The notes beneath the pieces are model-generated. The model saw only the letters and a list, made by a program, of their open reading frames with translations, searched no databases and was not told the origin of the DNA. Positions 8,294 through 16,061 of a stretch of DNA of 64,000 nucleotides are shown one piece after another; positions within the stretch are counted from its first letter, which is position 1, and each line of letters begins with the position of its first letter. Both the position numbers and the translations under genes were made by a program. This stretch comes from AC-37 sp036389835 (GTDB taxonomy: Bacteria > Actinomycetota > Thermoleophilia > Solirubrobacterales > Thermoleophilaceae): NCBI GenBank assembly GCA_036389835.1, contig DASVWC010000041.1, positions 8,000 to 71,999 on the forward strand, read 5' to 3'.

Positions 8294-8964
8294 TCGGCGC
8301 GGCGGCGGCGATCCTCCGCAAGGACCTCCGCCTCGAGCTCCGCACGCGCGAGTCCGTCCCCGCGATGGCGCTGTTCAGCGTCGGCGCGTTCGTGCTCTTC
8401 CACTTCGGCCTGCACCGCGACGCGATCGAGGGCGACCTCGCGTCCGGGGTGCTCTGGGTGACGCTGCTGTTCGCCAGCGTCCTCGGCGTGAACCGGCTGT
8501 TCGCGGGCGAGCGTGAGAGCGGCGCGCTCGATGGGATCCTGATCGCCCCGATCGACCGCACCGCGGTCTACGTGGCGAAGGCGACCGCGCTGTTCCTGTA
8601 CCTGACGCTGCTCGAGCTCGTGGCGGTGCCGGCGTTCGCCGTGCTGATGCTCGAGCCCGGGCTCGGCGGCGCGTTCCCGGAGCTGATCCCCGTCCTGGCG
8701 CTCGCGAACCTGGGCCTCGCGGGGGTCGGCGCGCTGGTGGCCGGCCTGGCGGCCGAGGCGCGCTCGCGCGACCTGATCGTGCCGCTGCTGCTGCTGCCCC
8801 TGCTGGTGCCGCTCCTGATCGCCGCGGCGCGCGCCACGGAGCCGCTGCTGGCCAGCCCGGCGGGGCCGGAGGACCTCGCCAAATGGCTGGGGTTCATGGC
8901 TCTCTACGATACGGTCTTCCTGCTCGTGGCAGTAGCCGTCTTCGACTTCCTCCTAGAGGATTGA
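8290..8964 (+). CDS. ccmB: Heme exporter permease CcmB
   Basis: 224 residues, GTG start overlapping the ccmA stop as GTGA. About six hydrophobic helices are visible (for example MALFSVGAFVLFHFGL, LLFASVLGVNRLFAGERESG, LFLYLTLLELVAVPAFAVL, DLIVPLLLLPLLVPLLIAA). The N-terminal KDLRLELRTRESV and the GERESGALDGILIAPIDR loop are characteristic of CcmB. It forms the membrane part of the CcmAB complex. The following ccmC starts 10 bases downstream. Confidence 0.9.
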   Translation: MIGAAAAILRKDLRLELRTRESVPAMALFSVGAFVLFHFGLHRDAIEGDLASGVLWVTLLFASVLGVNRLFAGERESGALDGILIAPIDRTAVYVAKATALFLYLTLLELVAVPAFAVLMLEPGLGGAFPELIPVLALANLGLAGVGALVAGLAAEARSRDLIVPLLLLPLLVPLLIAAARATEPLLASPAGPEDLAKWLGFMALYDTVFLLVAVAVFDFLLED

Positions 8965-8974
8965 GGGGCCAGCC

Positions 8975-9742
8975 TTGCGGTCCACACCGCTGTTCGGCAA
9001 GGGTCTGCGGACCCTCTCCATCGCCGCCGCCGTGACCCTTGCGGCGGGCTTCGGGCTGGCCTTCTTCTACGCCCCGCTCGACGCCGACCAGGGGATCATC
9101 CAGAAGATCTTCTACGTGCACGTGCCGATGGCGATCGTGGCGCTCGGCGGGTTCGTGGCGGGCGCGATCATGGCGATCCAGCACCTGCGCACCGGCGACC
9201 GCTCGTGGGACATGCGCTCGTACGTGGCGATCCACATGTCGATCGTGCTCGGCGTGGGCGTGCTGGTGACCGGCGGCATCTGGGGCAAGGCGTCGTGGGG
9301 GCACTGGTGGCAGTGGGACGAGCCGGTGCTGGTCTCGTTCCTGATCGTCTTCCTCCTCTACTGCTGCTACCAGCCGCTGCGCTTCTCGATCTCGGACCCG
9401 GAGCGCCAGGCGCGCTATGCGTCGGTGTTCGCGATCGCCGCGGGTGCGTTCGTGCCGGTCAACTTCCTTGCCGTCCGGATGGCGTCGCAGGAGATCCATC
9501 CGCGCGTGCTCTCGGAGACCGGCGGCAGCATGCCCGGCGAGATGCGGCTCGCGTTCCTCGTCTGCCTGGCGGGCGTCGCGCTGCTGTTCGTCGTGCTCTG
9601 GAAGCTCGAGCTCTCGTCGAAGAGCGCGTCGGAGCGGCTGAGGCGCCTGCGCCGCCGGCTCGAGGAGACGCCGCTCGAGGCGCCGGGCGCATCGACGGCG
9701 CGGCCGCCCGCCGTGCCGGCGCGGCCGAGCGGGGTGGACTGA
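8975..9742 (+). CDS. ccmC: Heme-handling membrane protein CcmC
   Basis: 255 residues from a TTG start with GAGGGG seven bases upstream. It has six membrane helices and the tryptophan-rich heme-binding loop WGHWWQWDEP that defines the CcmC/CcsA heme-handling superfamily. Conserved histidines lie in FYVHVP and AIHMS on the other side of the loop. In system I maturation CcmC loads heme onto the chaperone CcmE. The C-terminal 45 residues are a basic, proline-rich cytoplasmic tail. It is co-directional with ccmAB and followed by a CcmD-like small gene. Confidence 0.92.
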   Translation: MRSTPLFGKGLRTLSIAAAVTLAAGFGLAFFYAPLDADQGIIQKIFYVHVPMAIVALGGFVAGAIMAIQHLRTGDRSWDMRSYVAIHMSIVLGVGVLVTGGIWGKASWGHWWQWDEPVLVSFLIVFLLYCCYQPLRFSISDPERQARYASVFAIAAGAFVPVNFLAVRMASQEIHPRVLSETGGSMPGEMRLAFLVCLAGVALLFVVLWKLELSSKSASERLRRLRRRLEETPLEAPGASTARPPAVPARPSGVD

Positions 9743-9745
9743 GCG

Positions 9746-9916
9746 GTGCTCGACCTGCTCCCGCTCGCGCTGACCGGCCGCCAGTACGTCGCCGCGGCGT
9801 ATCTGGTGTTCTTGGCGCTGGTGCTGCTCTACGTGGTGATCATCAGCTCGAAGATCGCGCGGATCGAGCGCGAGGTCGACACGCTGGCCGAGCTGGCGGA
9901 CAAGCGGGTCCGATGA
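9746..9916 (+). CDS. Small CcmD-like membrane protein
   Basis: 56 residues from a GTG 3 bases after the ccmC stop. Its stop overlaps the hemA ATG as ATGA. One transmembrane helix (YLVFLALVLLYVVIISSKI) is followed by a charged, heptad-like segment (RIEREVDTLAELADK). This is the topology of CcmD, a one-helix partner of CcmC that aids release of heme-loaded CcmE. Sequence identity among CcmD proteins is low, so the call rests on size, topology and position. Confidence 0.7.
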   Translation: MLDLLPLALTGRQYVAAAYLVFLALVLLYVVIISSKIARIEREVDTLAELADKRVR

Positions 9917-11262
9917 GCGCCGCGCTGCTCGCGATCGGCGCCTCGCACAAGACCGCGCAGCTCGCGCTGCGCGAGCGCCTCGCGCTGCCGGAGGGGCGCG
10001 CCGCGCATGTCCTGCGCGAGATCGTCTCGCACGACGTGATCCGCGAGGCGGTCGCCATCTCCACCTGCAATCGCACCGAGCTCTACATGGTCGTGGGGGA
10101 CCCCGTGGAGGCCGAGAGCGCCGCGCTGGGCTGCATATCGCGCCAGGTGGGGATGCGGCCGACCGAGCTGATCGGGAGCATCTACTCGCTGCGCGACGAC
10201 GAGGCGGTGCGCCACCTCTTCGAGGTCGCGGCCGGCCTCGACTCGATGATCGTCGGCGAGGCCGAGGTGCTCGGCCAGGTCAAGCGGGCGTACGAGCTGG
10301 CGCTCGTCGAGGGAGCGACCGGACCGATCGCGAACCGGCTCTTCCGCGACGCGATCGCGGCCGGGAAGCGCGTGCGCACCGAGACCGCCCTCGGGCGCGC
10401 GCACGACTCCGTGTCCTCGGTCGCCGTGGACCTCGCGCGCTCGGTGCTGGGCGACCTCGCGGCGCGGACGGTGCTGGTCATCGGCGCGGGCGAGACGGCG
10501 GAGCTGACCGCCAGGGCGCTCCACCAGCGCGGGGCGGACACGGTGTTCGTGGCCAACCGCCGCTACGACCGCGCGATCGGGCTGGCGCAGAGGTTCGGCG
10601 GCACGGCCGTGCGCTTCGAGGACCTGCCCGGGCGGCTGCTCGCGAGCGACATAGTCGTCAGCTCGACGGCCTCGCCGCACCAGATCGTGGGGCGCGAGGA
10701 GCTCGCCGAGGTGATGGCGCAGCGCGAGGGCCGGCGGCTGCTGATCATCGACATCGCCGTGCCGCGCGACATCGACGCGTCAGTGCGCGACGTGCCGGGC
10801 GTCGCGCTGTACGACATGGACGACCTGCAGCGCGAGGCCGCGCGCAACCTCTCCGTGCAGGAGGCGGAGGCCGCACGCGCGCGGTCGCTGGTGGTCGAGG
10901 AGGCCGACCGCTTCGGGCGCTGGGCGGCGAGCCTCGACGTCGTGCCCACCGTGGCGGCGCTGCGCGAGCGCGGCGACGCGATCGTGCAGCAGGTGCTGCG
11001 CGAGAACGAGTCGCGCTGGGTCTCGCTCGGCGACGAGGACCGCGCCCGCGTGGAGCTGATGGCGCGCGCGATCGTGAACCGGATGCTGCACGAGCCGACG
11101 CTGCGGCTGAAGGCCGCCGAGGGCGACGACTCCTTCGCGTACGTGCAGGCGCTGCGCGACCTGTTCGCGATCGACGCGGCCGAGCTCGAGGCCCCGGCCG
11201 CGGAGGTCCCGGCGGCCGAGATCACCTCGCTGGACGACCGCCGCCGGCGGCAGTCACGCTGA
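9913..11262 (+). CDS. hemA: Glutamyl-tRNA reductase
   Basis: 449 residues, ATG coupled to the preceding small gene. HemA reduces glutamyl-tRNA to glutamate-1-semialdehyde, the first step of C5-pathway tetrapyrrole synthesis. Seen are the catalytic Cys52 in STCNRTE, GLDSMIVGEAEVLGQVK, the NADPH-binding VLVIGAGETAELTARAL, VANRRYDRA, and the C-terminal dimerisation helices (RARVELMARAIVNRMLHEP). Length is typical. About 25 residues at the C-terminus are low-complexity Ala/Glu plus a basic end. hemC follows, separated by a tandem repeat. Confidence 0.95.
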   Translation: MSAALLAIGASHKTAQLALRERLALPEGRAAHVLREIVSHDVIREAVAISTCNRTELYMVVGDPVEAESAALGCISRQVGMRPTELIGSIYSLRDDEAVRHLFEVAAGLDSMIVGEAEVLGQVKRAYELALVEGATGPIANRLFRDAIAAGKRVRTETALGRAHDSVSSVAVDLARSVLGDLAARTVLVIGAGETAELTARALHQRGADTVFVANRRYDRAIGLAQRFGGTAVRFEDLPGRLLASDIVVSSTASPHQIVGREELAEVMAQREGRRLLIIDIAVPRDIDASVRDVPGVALYDMDDLQREAARNLSVQEAEAARARSLVVEEADRFGRWAASLDVVPTVAALRERGDAIVQQVLRENESRWVSLGDEDRARVELMARAIVNRMLHEPTLRLKAAEGDDSFAYVQALRDLFAIDAAELEAPAAEVPAAEITSLDDRRRRQSR

Positions 11263-11328
11263 CGGCCGCGACGCGCGCATGACGCCCGCGAGGCGGCCCC
11301 TCCCCCTCGGCCCGCTCGGCCCGCGGCC

Positions 11329-11400
11329 ATGACGCCCCGCTCCCCGCGCCCGCGGCATGACGCCCCCGCTCCCCGCGCCCGCGGCATGACGCCCCCGCTC
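11329..11400. repeat. 28-29-bp tandem repeat duplicating the hemC start region
   Basis: The unit CATGACGCCCCCGCTCCCCG plus a GC-rich spacer starts at about 11328, 11356 and 11385. A partial copy of the same ATGACGCCC start occurs at 11280. Each unit therefore presents an ATG, two of them (11329 and 11386) in the hemC frame. It looks like replication slippage of the translation start; the ATG at 11386 is next to the conserved HemC N-terminus. Confidence 0.75.
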
Positions 11401-12417
11401 CGCCTCGGCACGCGCGGCAGCGCGCTCGCCCTGGCCCAGGCGCGGATGGTGGCGAGCATGCTGGACGCGGACGTGGTGCTCGTGCCGATCACGACCTCGG
11501 GCGACGAACACTCGACCACCCTCCGAAAGGGGTCCGACCCCGTCACAGGTTCGCCAACCCGTAACGCTCCCGTGACGGGGTCAGACCCTCCCCCGGCGGG
11601 TGAGAAGGGGGGAGGGTCAGACCCTCACCCCTCGCCGCTTTCGCGTACGCCCGCCGACAAGTCGCGCTTCGTCAAGGAGATCGAGGAGGCCTTGCTGCGC
11701 GAGGACGTCGACCTCGCCGTGCACTCGGCCAAGGACGTGCCGGGTGAGCTGCCCGACGGGCTCGCGATCGTCGGCGTTCCCGAGCGCGCCGACGCGCGCG
11801 ACGCGCTCTGCGGCGCCGCCGCGCTCGACGACCTCCCCGAGGGCGCGCGCGTCGGCACCAGCAGCCTGCGCCGCCGCGCGCAGCTCCTCGCCCTGCGCCC
11901 CGACCTGCGCGTGTCGGACCTGCGCGGCAACGTGGACACGCGCCTGCGCCGGCTCGCCGACGGCGACTACCACGCGATCGTCCTCGCGATGGCGGGCCTG
12001 GAGCGCCTCGACCGCGCCCGCGAGGGCAGCCCGATCCCGCCCGCCGACTTCGTTCCGGCGCCGGGGCAGGGCTGCCTCGCGCTCGAGGCGCGCGTGGACG
12101 ACGAGCGCTCGATCGAGCTCGGCGCCGCCGTCACCGATCGCGCCGCTCTCCAGGCGCTGACCGCCGAGCGCGCGCTCGTCGTGACCCTCGAAGCAACCTG
12201 CCGCACACCGGTGGCCGCTCACGCCGAGCGCTCCGAGGCCGGGCTGCGCCTGACCGCCTTCGCCGGCCTGCCCGACGGCAGCCGCTGGATCCGCGACGGG
12301 CTCTCGATCGATGCCGGTCACCCCTCCGAGCTCGGCACGGGCGTCGCCGACCGGCTGCTCGCCGCCGGCGCCGCGGAGCTGCTGGCCGAGGCGGAGACGG
12401 CCGCGCCCTCCCGCTAG
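11386..12417 (+). CDS. hemC: Porphobilinogen deaminase with an in-frame insert
   Basis: 343 residues from the ATG next to the conserved LRLGTRGSALALAQA. HemC polymerises four porphobilinogens into hydroxymethylbilane. The functional blocks are present: AVHSAKDVPGELPDGL, GTSSLRRRAQLLALRPDL, DLRGNVDTRLRRL, and Cys272 in LEATCRTPVAAHA, which carries the dipyrromethane cofactor. Between GDEHSTTL and DKSRFVKEIEEALL the family normally has only a few residues (often GGKG). Here about 44 residues (roughly 47-90) are inserted. They are Gly/Ser/Pro-rich, with three GSDP motifs, and are encoded by palindromic repeats. The frame is kept, and the region is a flexible active-site loop in HemC structures, so activity may survive. 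Confidence 0.92.
   Translation: MTPPLRLGTRGSALALAQARMVASMLDADVVLVPITTSGDEHSTTLRKGSDPVTGSPTRNAPVTGSDPPPAGEKGGGSDPHPSPLSRTPADKSRFVKEIEEALLREDVDLAVHSAKDVPGELPDGLAIVGVPERADARDALCGAAALDDLPEGARVGTSSLRRRAQLLALRPDLRVSDLRGNVDTRLRRLADGDYHAIVLAMAGLERLDRAREGSPIPPADFVPAPGQGCLALEARVDDERSIELGAAVTDRAALQALTAERALVVTLEATCRTPVAAHAERSEAGLRLTAFAGLPDGSRWIRDGLSIDAGHPSELGTGVADRLLAAGAAELLAEAETAAPSR
11529..11626. repeat. Cluster of three palindromic repeats inserted in hemC
   Basis: Three copies of a GRGGTCNGACCYC palindrome occur at 11529-11541 (GGGGTCCGACCCC), 11577-11589 and 11612-11626 (GAGGGTCAGACCCTC). The first two, with their flanking CGTCAC/GTGACG, also form a larger inverted repeat (11529-11546 against 11571-11588). 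The third is embedded in the 23-base sequence shared with ccmA. Together they code for the GSDP-containing insert of HemC. Confidence 0.8.
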
Positions 12418-12422
12418 CGCAC

Positions 12423-12469
12423 CCCCCGATCGGGGGAGCTAAACGATCTATTTCCCCCCAAAAGGGGGG
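12423..12469 (+). terminator. Two hairpins after hemC
   Basis: CCCCCGATCGGGGG (12423-12436) is a perfect palindrome. It is followed by CCCCCCAAAAGGGGGG (12454-12469), a six-pair stem with an A4 loop. Neither has a following T-tract, so a classical intrinsic terminator is not certain. They separate hemC from a gene with its own strong Shine-Dalgarno. Confidence 0.5.
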
Positions 12470-12539
12470 TAGACCCGGCGCGTCCGGTGGTACGCCGTCA
12501 CGGAGCCCGCGACCGCGGGCCGCAATCAAGGAGGATTGG

Positions 12540-13064
12540 ATGAATGTCTCGAGCAGACGCGCCGCCTGCGCACTCGCCGTCGGACTGATGGCCCTGGCAC
12601 CCGGCGCGTCATCGGCCGCGGAGCGGTCGAGCACGTTCTCCGGCAGCTGCCACTACGAGGGCCTGATCCGGTTCGCGGACCCCATCGGCGGCCTGCCGGA
12701 GCAGAACCGCCTGAACCTGGCCGCCCCCGGCACCTGCAGCGGGTGGCTCGACGGGCGCCCCGTGGACGGGGCACCGGCGCTCTTCTACGGCGAGGCCGAG
12801 GGCCTGATGTCGTGCACCCAGGGCCTGCCCGCCGGCACCGGCTGGCTGGTCGTCGAGGACGCCGAGATCGACTACGCCTTCAGCGAGATCCGCCTCACCG
12901 GGGTCGGCAAGCTCGAGTACCGCGGCATGAACGGCGGCGCCCTGCGCGGAGTCGGTGCGAGCGACGGCGACACGGCCGAGCAGGTCGAGCGCTGCGCCGC
13001 CGGCGGCGGCAGCCTCCAGCAGGTGACGGTCCACGGCGACGTGGCGGGGACCATCAGCGGATAG
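12540..13064 (+). CDS. Small secreted protein of unknown function
   Basis: 174 residues from an ATG with AAGGAGG six bases upstream, one of the best ribosome-binding sites in the window. The first ~28 residues form a signal peptide ending near ASSAAE. The mature part has four cysteines (SGSCHYEG, PGTCSGWL, LMSCTQGL, VERCAAGG), probably two disulfides, and a beta-rich composition. I do not recognise a family. It stands between hemC and cobA-hemD and is preceded by two hairpins, so it may be expressed separately from the heme genes. Confidence 0.8.
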   Translation: MNVSSRRAACALAVGLMALAPGASSAAERSSTFSGSCHYEGLIRFADPIGGLPEQNRLNLAAPGTCSGWLDGRPVDGAPALFYGEAEGLMSCTQGLPAGTGWLVVEDAEIDYAFSEIRLTGVGKLEYRGMNGGALRGVGASDGDTAEQVERCAAGGGSLQQVTVHGDVAGTISG

Positions 13065-13074
13065 CGTTGCCGGG

Positions 13075-14568
13075 GTGCCCGGCAAGGCCTACCTGATCGG
13101 TGCCGGGCCGGGCGACCCCGGCCTCCTGACCGTGCGCGCGGTCGAGCTGCTCGCCCGCTGCGACGTGGTCCTCTACGACCGCCTGGCCCCCCCGGCCGCC
13201 CTGCACGGGCTCGGTGCCGAGCTCGTCTACGTGGGCAAGGAGCCGGGCCGGCCGTCGCTGCCGCAGGAGGAGATCAACGCCCGGCTCGTGGAGCTGACGC
13301 GCGCGGGGCGGACCGTCGGGCGCCTCAAGGGGGGCGACCCGTTCGTGTTCGGGCGCGGGGGCGAGGAGGCCGAGGCGCTGGCGGACGCCGGGCTCTCGTT
13401 CGAGGTCGTGCCGGGCATCACCGCCGGCGTGGCCGCGCCGGCCTACGCGGGCATCCCCGTCACCCACCGCGACGGCGCCTCCGCGGTCGCGTTCGTCACC
13501 GGCCACGAGGACCCGGAGAAGGCGGAGCCGGTGCTCGACTGGGACGCGCTCGCGGCCTTCCCGGGCACGCTCGTCTTCTACATGGGCGTCCGCAACCTCG
13601 AGCGGATCGCGTGGTCGCTGGTCGAGGCCGGCCGCGCCGAGGGCGAGCCCGCCGCCGTGATCGAGCGCGGGACCACCAGCCGCCAGCGCGTCGTGCACGG
13701 CACGCTCGCCGACATAGCCGCGCGAGTCGCCGAGGAGGAGGTCAGCCCCCCGGCGATCACGCTCGTCGGTGCCGTGGCCGACCTGCGTGAGGAGCTCGCC
13801 TGGTTCGAGCGCGAGCGGCCGCTGCTCGGGCGGACCGTCGTGGTGACCCGCGCCCGGGCGCAGGCCAGCGCCCTCGCCGCGCGGCTGGCCGAGGCGGGGG
13901 CCGAGGTGGTCGAGGCGCCCGCGATCGAGGTCCGCATCCTGCCGCCGGAGGAGGTCGACGCCTCCCTCGGCCCGGTCGGGGACTACGCGCTCGTGTGCCT
14001 CACGAGCCAGAACGCGGTCGAGCCGTTCTTCGCGGCGCTGCGCCGGCAGGGACTCGACGCCCGCGGGCTCGCCGGTGTGCGCTTCGCGACGATCGGCTCG
14101 GCCACGGCCGACCTGCTCGCCGCACGCGGCATCGATCCCGACGTCGTGCCCGAGCGGCAGGTGGCCGAGGGTCTGGTCGAGGCGCTGGCGGCCGAGGAGG
14201 TCGCCGGCCGGCGCGTGCTCGTGGCGCGGGCCGAGGAGGGCCGTGACCTGCTGCCCGACGCGCTGCGCGGCCGCGGCGCCGAGGTCGACGTCGTCGCGCT
14301 CTACCGCACGGTGGCGCTGCCGCCCCCGGAGGCCGCGCTCGACGCGGCGGCCGGCGCCGACTACGTCACCTTCACCTCCAGCTCGACCGTCCGTCACTTC
14401 GCCGACGCGATCGGCACGCGCTTCCCCCGCGAGGCCCGGGTGGTCTCGATCGGGCCCGCCACCAGCGCGACCGCCCGCGAGCTCGGGCTCGAGGTCCACG
14501 TGGAGGCGGGACGCCACGACGTCGGCGGGCTCTTCGAGGCGCTGCTCGAGGACGCGGCATCGTCGTAA
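13075..14568 (+). CDS. cobA-hemD: Fused uroporphyrinogen-III C-methyltransferase / uroporphyrinogen-III synthase
   Basis: 497 residues from a GTG. Residues 1 to about 245 are a SAM-dependent uroporphyrinogen methyltransferase: the AYLIGAGPGDPGLLTVRA start, VVLYDRL, GGDPFVFGRGGEEAEAL, the VVPGITAGVAAPAYAGIPVTHR core and TLVFYMGV. From about residue 255 a HemD domain follows (RTVVVTRARAQASALAARLAEAGA, VCLTSQNAV, VALYRTV, YVTFTSSSTVRHF, SIGPATSATARELG). The fusion thus makes uroporphyrinogen III from the HemC product and diverts part of it to precorrin-2 for the siroheme enzyme upstream. This fusion is common in Actinobacteria. Downstream reading continues into the SAM adenosyltransferase gene without a gap. 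Confidence 0.95.
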   Translation: MPGKAYLIGAGPGDPGLLTVRAVELLARCDVVLYDRLAPPAALHGLGAELVYVGKEPGRPSLPQEEINARLVELTRAGRTVGRLKGGDPFVFGRGGEEAEALADAGLSFEVVPGITAGVAAPAYAGIPVTHRDGASAVAFVTGHEDPEKAEPVLDWDALAAFPGTLVFYMGVRNLERIAWSLVEAGRAEGEPAAVIERGTTSRQRVVHGTLADIAARVAEEEVSPPAITLVGAVADLREELAWFERERPLLGRTVVVTRARAQASALAARLAEAGAEVVEAPAIEVRILPPEEVDASLGPVGDYALVCLTSQNAVEPFFAALRRQGLDARGLAGVRFATIGSATADLLAARGIDPDVVPERQVAEGLVEALAAEEVAGRRVLVARAEEGRDLLPDALRGRGAEVDVVALYRTVALPPPEAALDAAAGADYVTFTSSSTVRHFADAIGTRFPREARVVSIGPATSATARELGLEVHVEAGRHDVGGLFEALLEDAASS

Positions 14569-14621
14569 CGCTCCTCACCGACTACGGACGCGGCGACGAG
14601 TTCGTAGGCGTCTGCCACGGC

Positions 14622-15362
14622 GTGATCCGGCGGATCGCGCCCGAGGCGCCGATCGTCGACGTCACGCACGGCATCACCCGCCACGGCGTGCGCCACGGCG
14701 CGCTCGTGCTCGCGGCGTCGCTGCCGTACATGCCGCTCGGCGTGCACGTGGCGGTGGTGGACCCGCAGGTCGGCACCGAGCGCCGCGCGGTGGCCGTTCG
14801 CTGCGACGACGGGCGGCTGCTCGTGGGACCCGACAACGGGGTGCTGAGCCTCGCCTGGGAGCGCGCCGGCGGAGCCGTCGAGGCGGTCGACGTGAGCCGC
14901 TCGCCGTTCCGGCTCGAGCCGGTGTCGGCCACGTTCCACGGGCGCGACGTGTTCGCACCCGTCGCCGCCCATCTGGCCGCGGGCGCCGAGCTCGCCGAGG
15001 CGGGCGACCCGCTCGATCCCGCCGAGCTCGTCGCGCTCGAGCTGCCGGCTCCGCGCGTCGAGGACGGGTCGGTCGTGGCGCACGCGCTCGTAGTCGACGG
15101 CTTCGGCAACGTCGCGCTCGACCTCCGCCACCAGCACCTGCTCGAGCTGGGGCTCGTCATCGGGGCGGCGGTCGCGGTCCGCGTCGCGCACCTCGAGCGG
15201 CGCGCGGTGTTCGTCCAGACCTTCGCCGACGTCCCGCCCGGCGAGCTGCTCATCTACGAGGACGCCTGGGGCTACGTAGCACTCGCGGTCAACCGCGGCG
15301 ACGCCGCGGCGGAGCTGTCCCTCGGCGCCGACGACGAGCTGCGGATCGCGCCCGCGCCGTGA
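14622..15362 (+). CDS. SAM hydroxide adenosyltransferase (DUF62 family)
   Basis: 246 residues from the first standard start (GTG). The family hydrolyses S-adenosylmethionine to adenosine and methionine and is related to the fluorinase and chlorinase. Family blocks seen: PIVDVTHGITRHGVRHGALVLAAS, HVAVVDPQVGTERRAVAVR, LLVGPDNGVLSLA, FHGRDVFAPVAAHLA and the C-terminal VDGFGNVALDLRH. The family N-terminus (TLLTDYGRGDEFVGVCHG), which includes the ribose-binding Asp, is present in frame from 14559 but has no ATG, GTG or TTG. The reading frame there starts at ATC, overlapping the cobA-hemD TAA stop. The real gene probably begins at 14559 with a non-standard start. Confidence 0.88.
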   Translation: MIRRIAPEAPIVDVTHGITRHGVRHGALVLAASLPYMPLGVHVAVVDPQVGTERRAVAVRCDDGRLLVGPDNGVLSLAWERAGGAVEAVDVSRSPFRLEPVSATFHGRDVFAPVAAHLAAGAELAEAGDPLDPAELVALELPAPRVEDGSVVAHALVVDGFGNVALDLRHQHLLELGLVIGAAVAVRVAHLERRAVFVQTFADVPPGELLIYEDAWGYVALAVNRGDAAAELSLGADDELRIAPAP

Positions 15363-16060
15363 TCGGCTCGCCGCGCGTGCACCACCGCCTCACCGACTCG
15401 ACGAACCAGCGGGCGAAGGAGCTGGCGGAGGCGGGCGCGCCGCACGGCACCGTGGTGACCGCCGACGAGCAGACCGCCGGCCGCGGGCGCCAGGGGCGCT
15501 CGTGGGTCGCCCCGCCGCGCTCGGCCGTGCTGATGTCGGCCGTGGTCCGCGACCTCGACTCGATGGCGATGCTGCCACTGGCCGCGGCGCTCGCGGTGTG
15601 CGAGGCGGCCGAGGCCTGCGCGCCGGTGCGCTGCGAGATCAAGTGGCCCAACGACGTCTGGGTCGAGCGCCGCAAGCTCTCCGGGATCCTGGTGGAGGGG
15701 CGGCCGGCGGCAGGCTGGGCGGTGGTCGGGATCGGCCTGAACGTGACCACGGCCGAGGACGACTTCCCGCCCGAGCTGCGGGCGACCGCGACCTCGTTGC
15801 GGGCCGCCGGGGGCGACGCCGCCGTGCCCGGTGTCCTCGCTGCGCTGCTGGCCGGGCTCACGCGCTGGGTGCCGGCCGAGCCCGGCGCGGTGCTCGCGGC
15901 GTGGCGCGAGCGCGATGCGCTGCTCGGGCAGCGGATCAGGTGGACGGACGGCGAGGGCGTGGCCGCCGGGATCGACGACTCGGGCTCGCTGCTGGTCGAC
16001 TCGGACTCGGGCCGGGTCGCGCTGGGCGCCGGCGAGGTCCACCTCGAGCCGCTGGGCTAG
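15359..16060 (+). CDS. birA: Biotin-protein ligase, monofunctional
   Basis: 233 residues, GTG overlapping the previous stop as GTGA. BirA activates biotin as biotinyl-AMP and attaches it to carboxylase carrier domains. The adenylate-binding GRGRQGRSW, the KWPNDVW and KLSGILVEG segments and VVGIGLNV are intact, as is the N-terminal DSTNQRAKELAE. The DNA-binding helix-turn-helix found in bifunctional BirA is absent, so it should not be a repressor. The TAG stop at 16058-16060 is part of the CTAGG sequence duplicated by the IS element that follows directly. Confidence 0.93.
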   Translation: MIGSPRVHHRLTDSTNQRAKELAEAGAPHGTVVTADEQTAGRGRQGRSWVAPPRSAVLMSAVVRDLDSMAMLPLAAALAVCEAAEACAPVRCEIKWPNDVWVERRKLSGILVEGRPAAGWAVVGIGLNVTTAEDDFPPELRATATSLRAAGGDAAVPGVLAALLAGLTRWVPAEPGAVLAAWRERDALLGQRIRWTDGEGVAAGIDDSGSLLVDSDSGRVALGAGEVHLEPLG

Positions 16061-16061
16061 G

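Noticed and set aside
11529..11626. Palindromes in hemC as transcription terminators or a CRISPR-like array
   Set aside because: They are inside a continuous, intact reading frame, lack T-tracts, and the units are not regularly spaced repeats with unique spacers.
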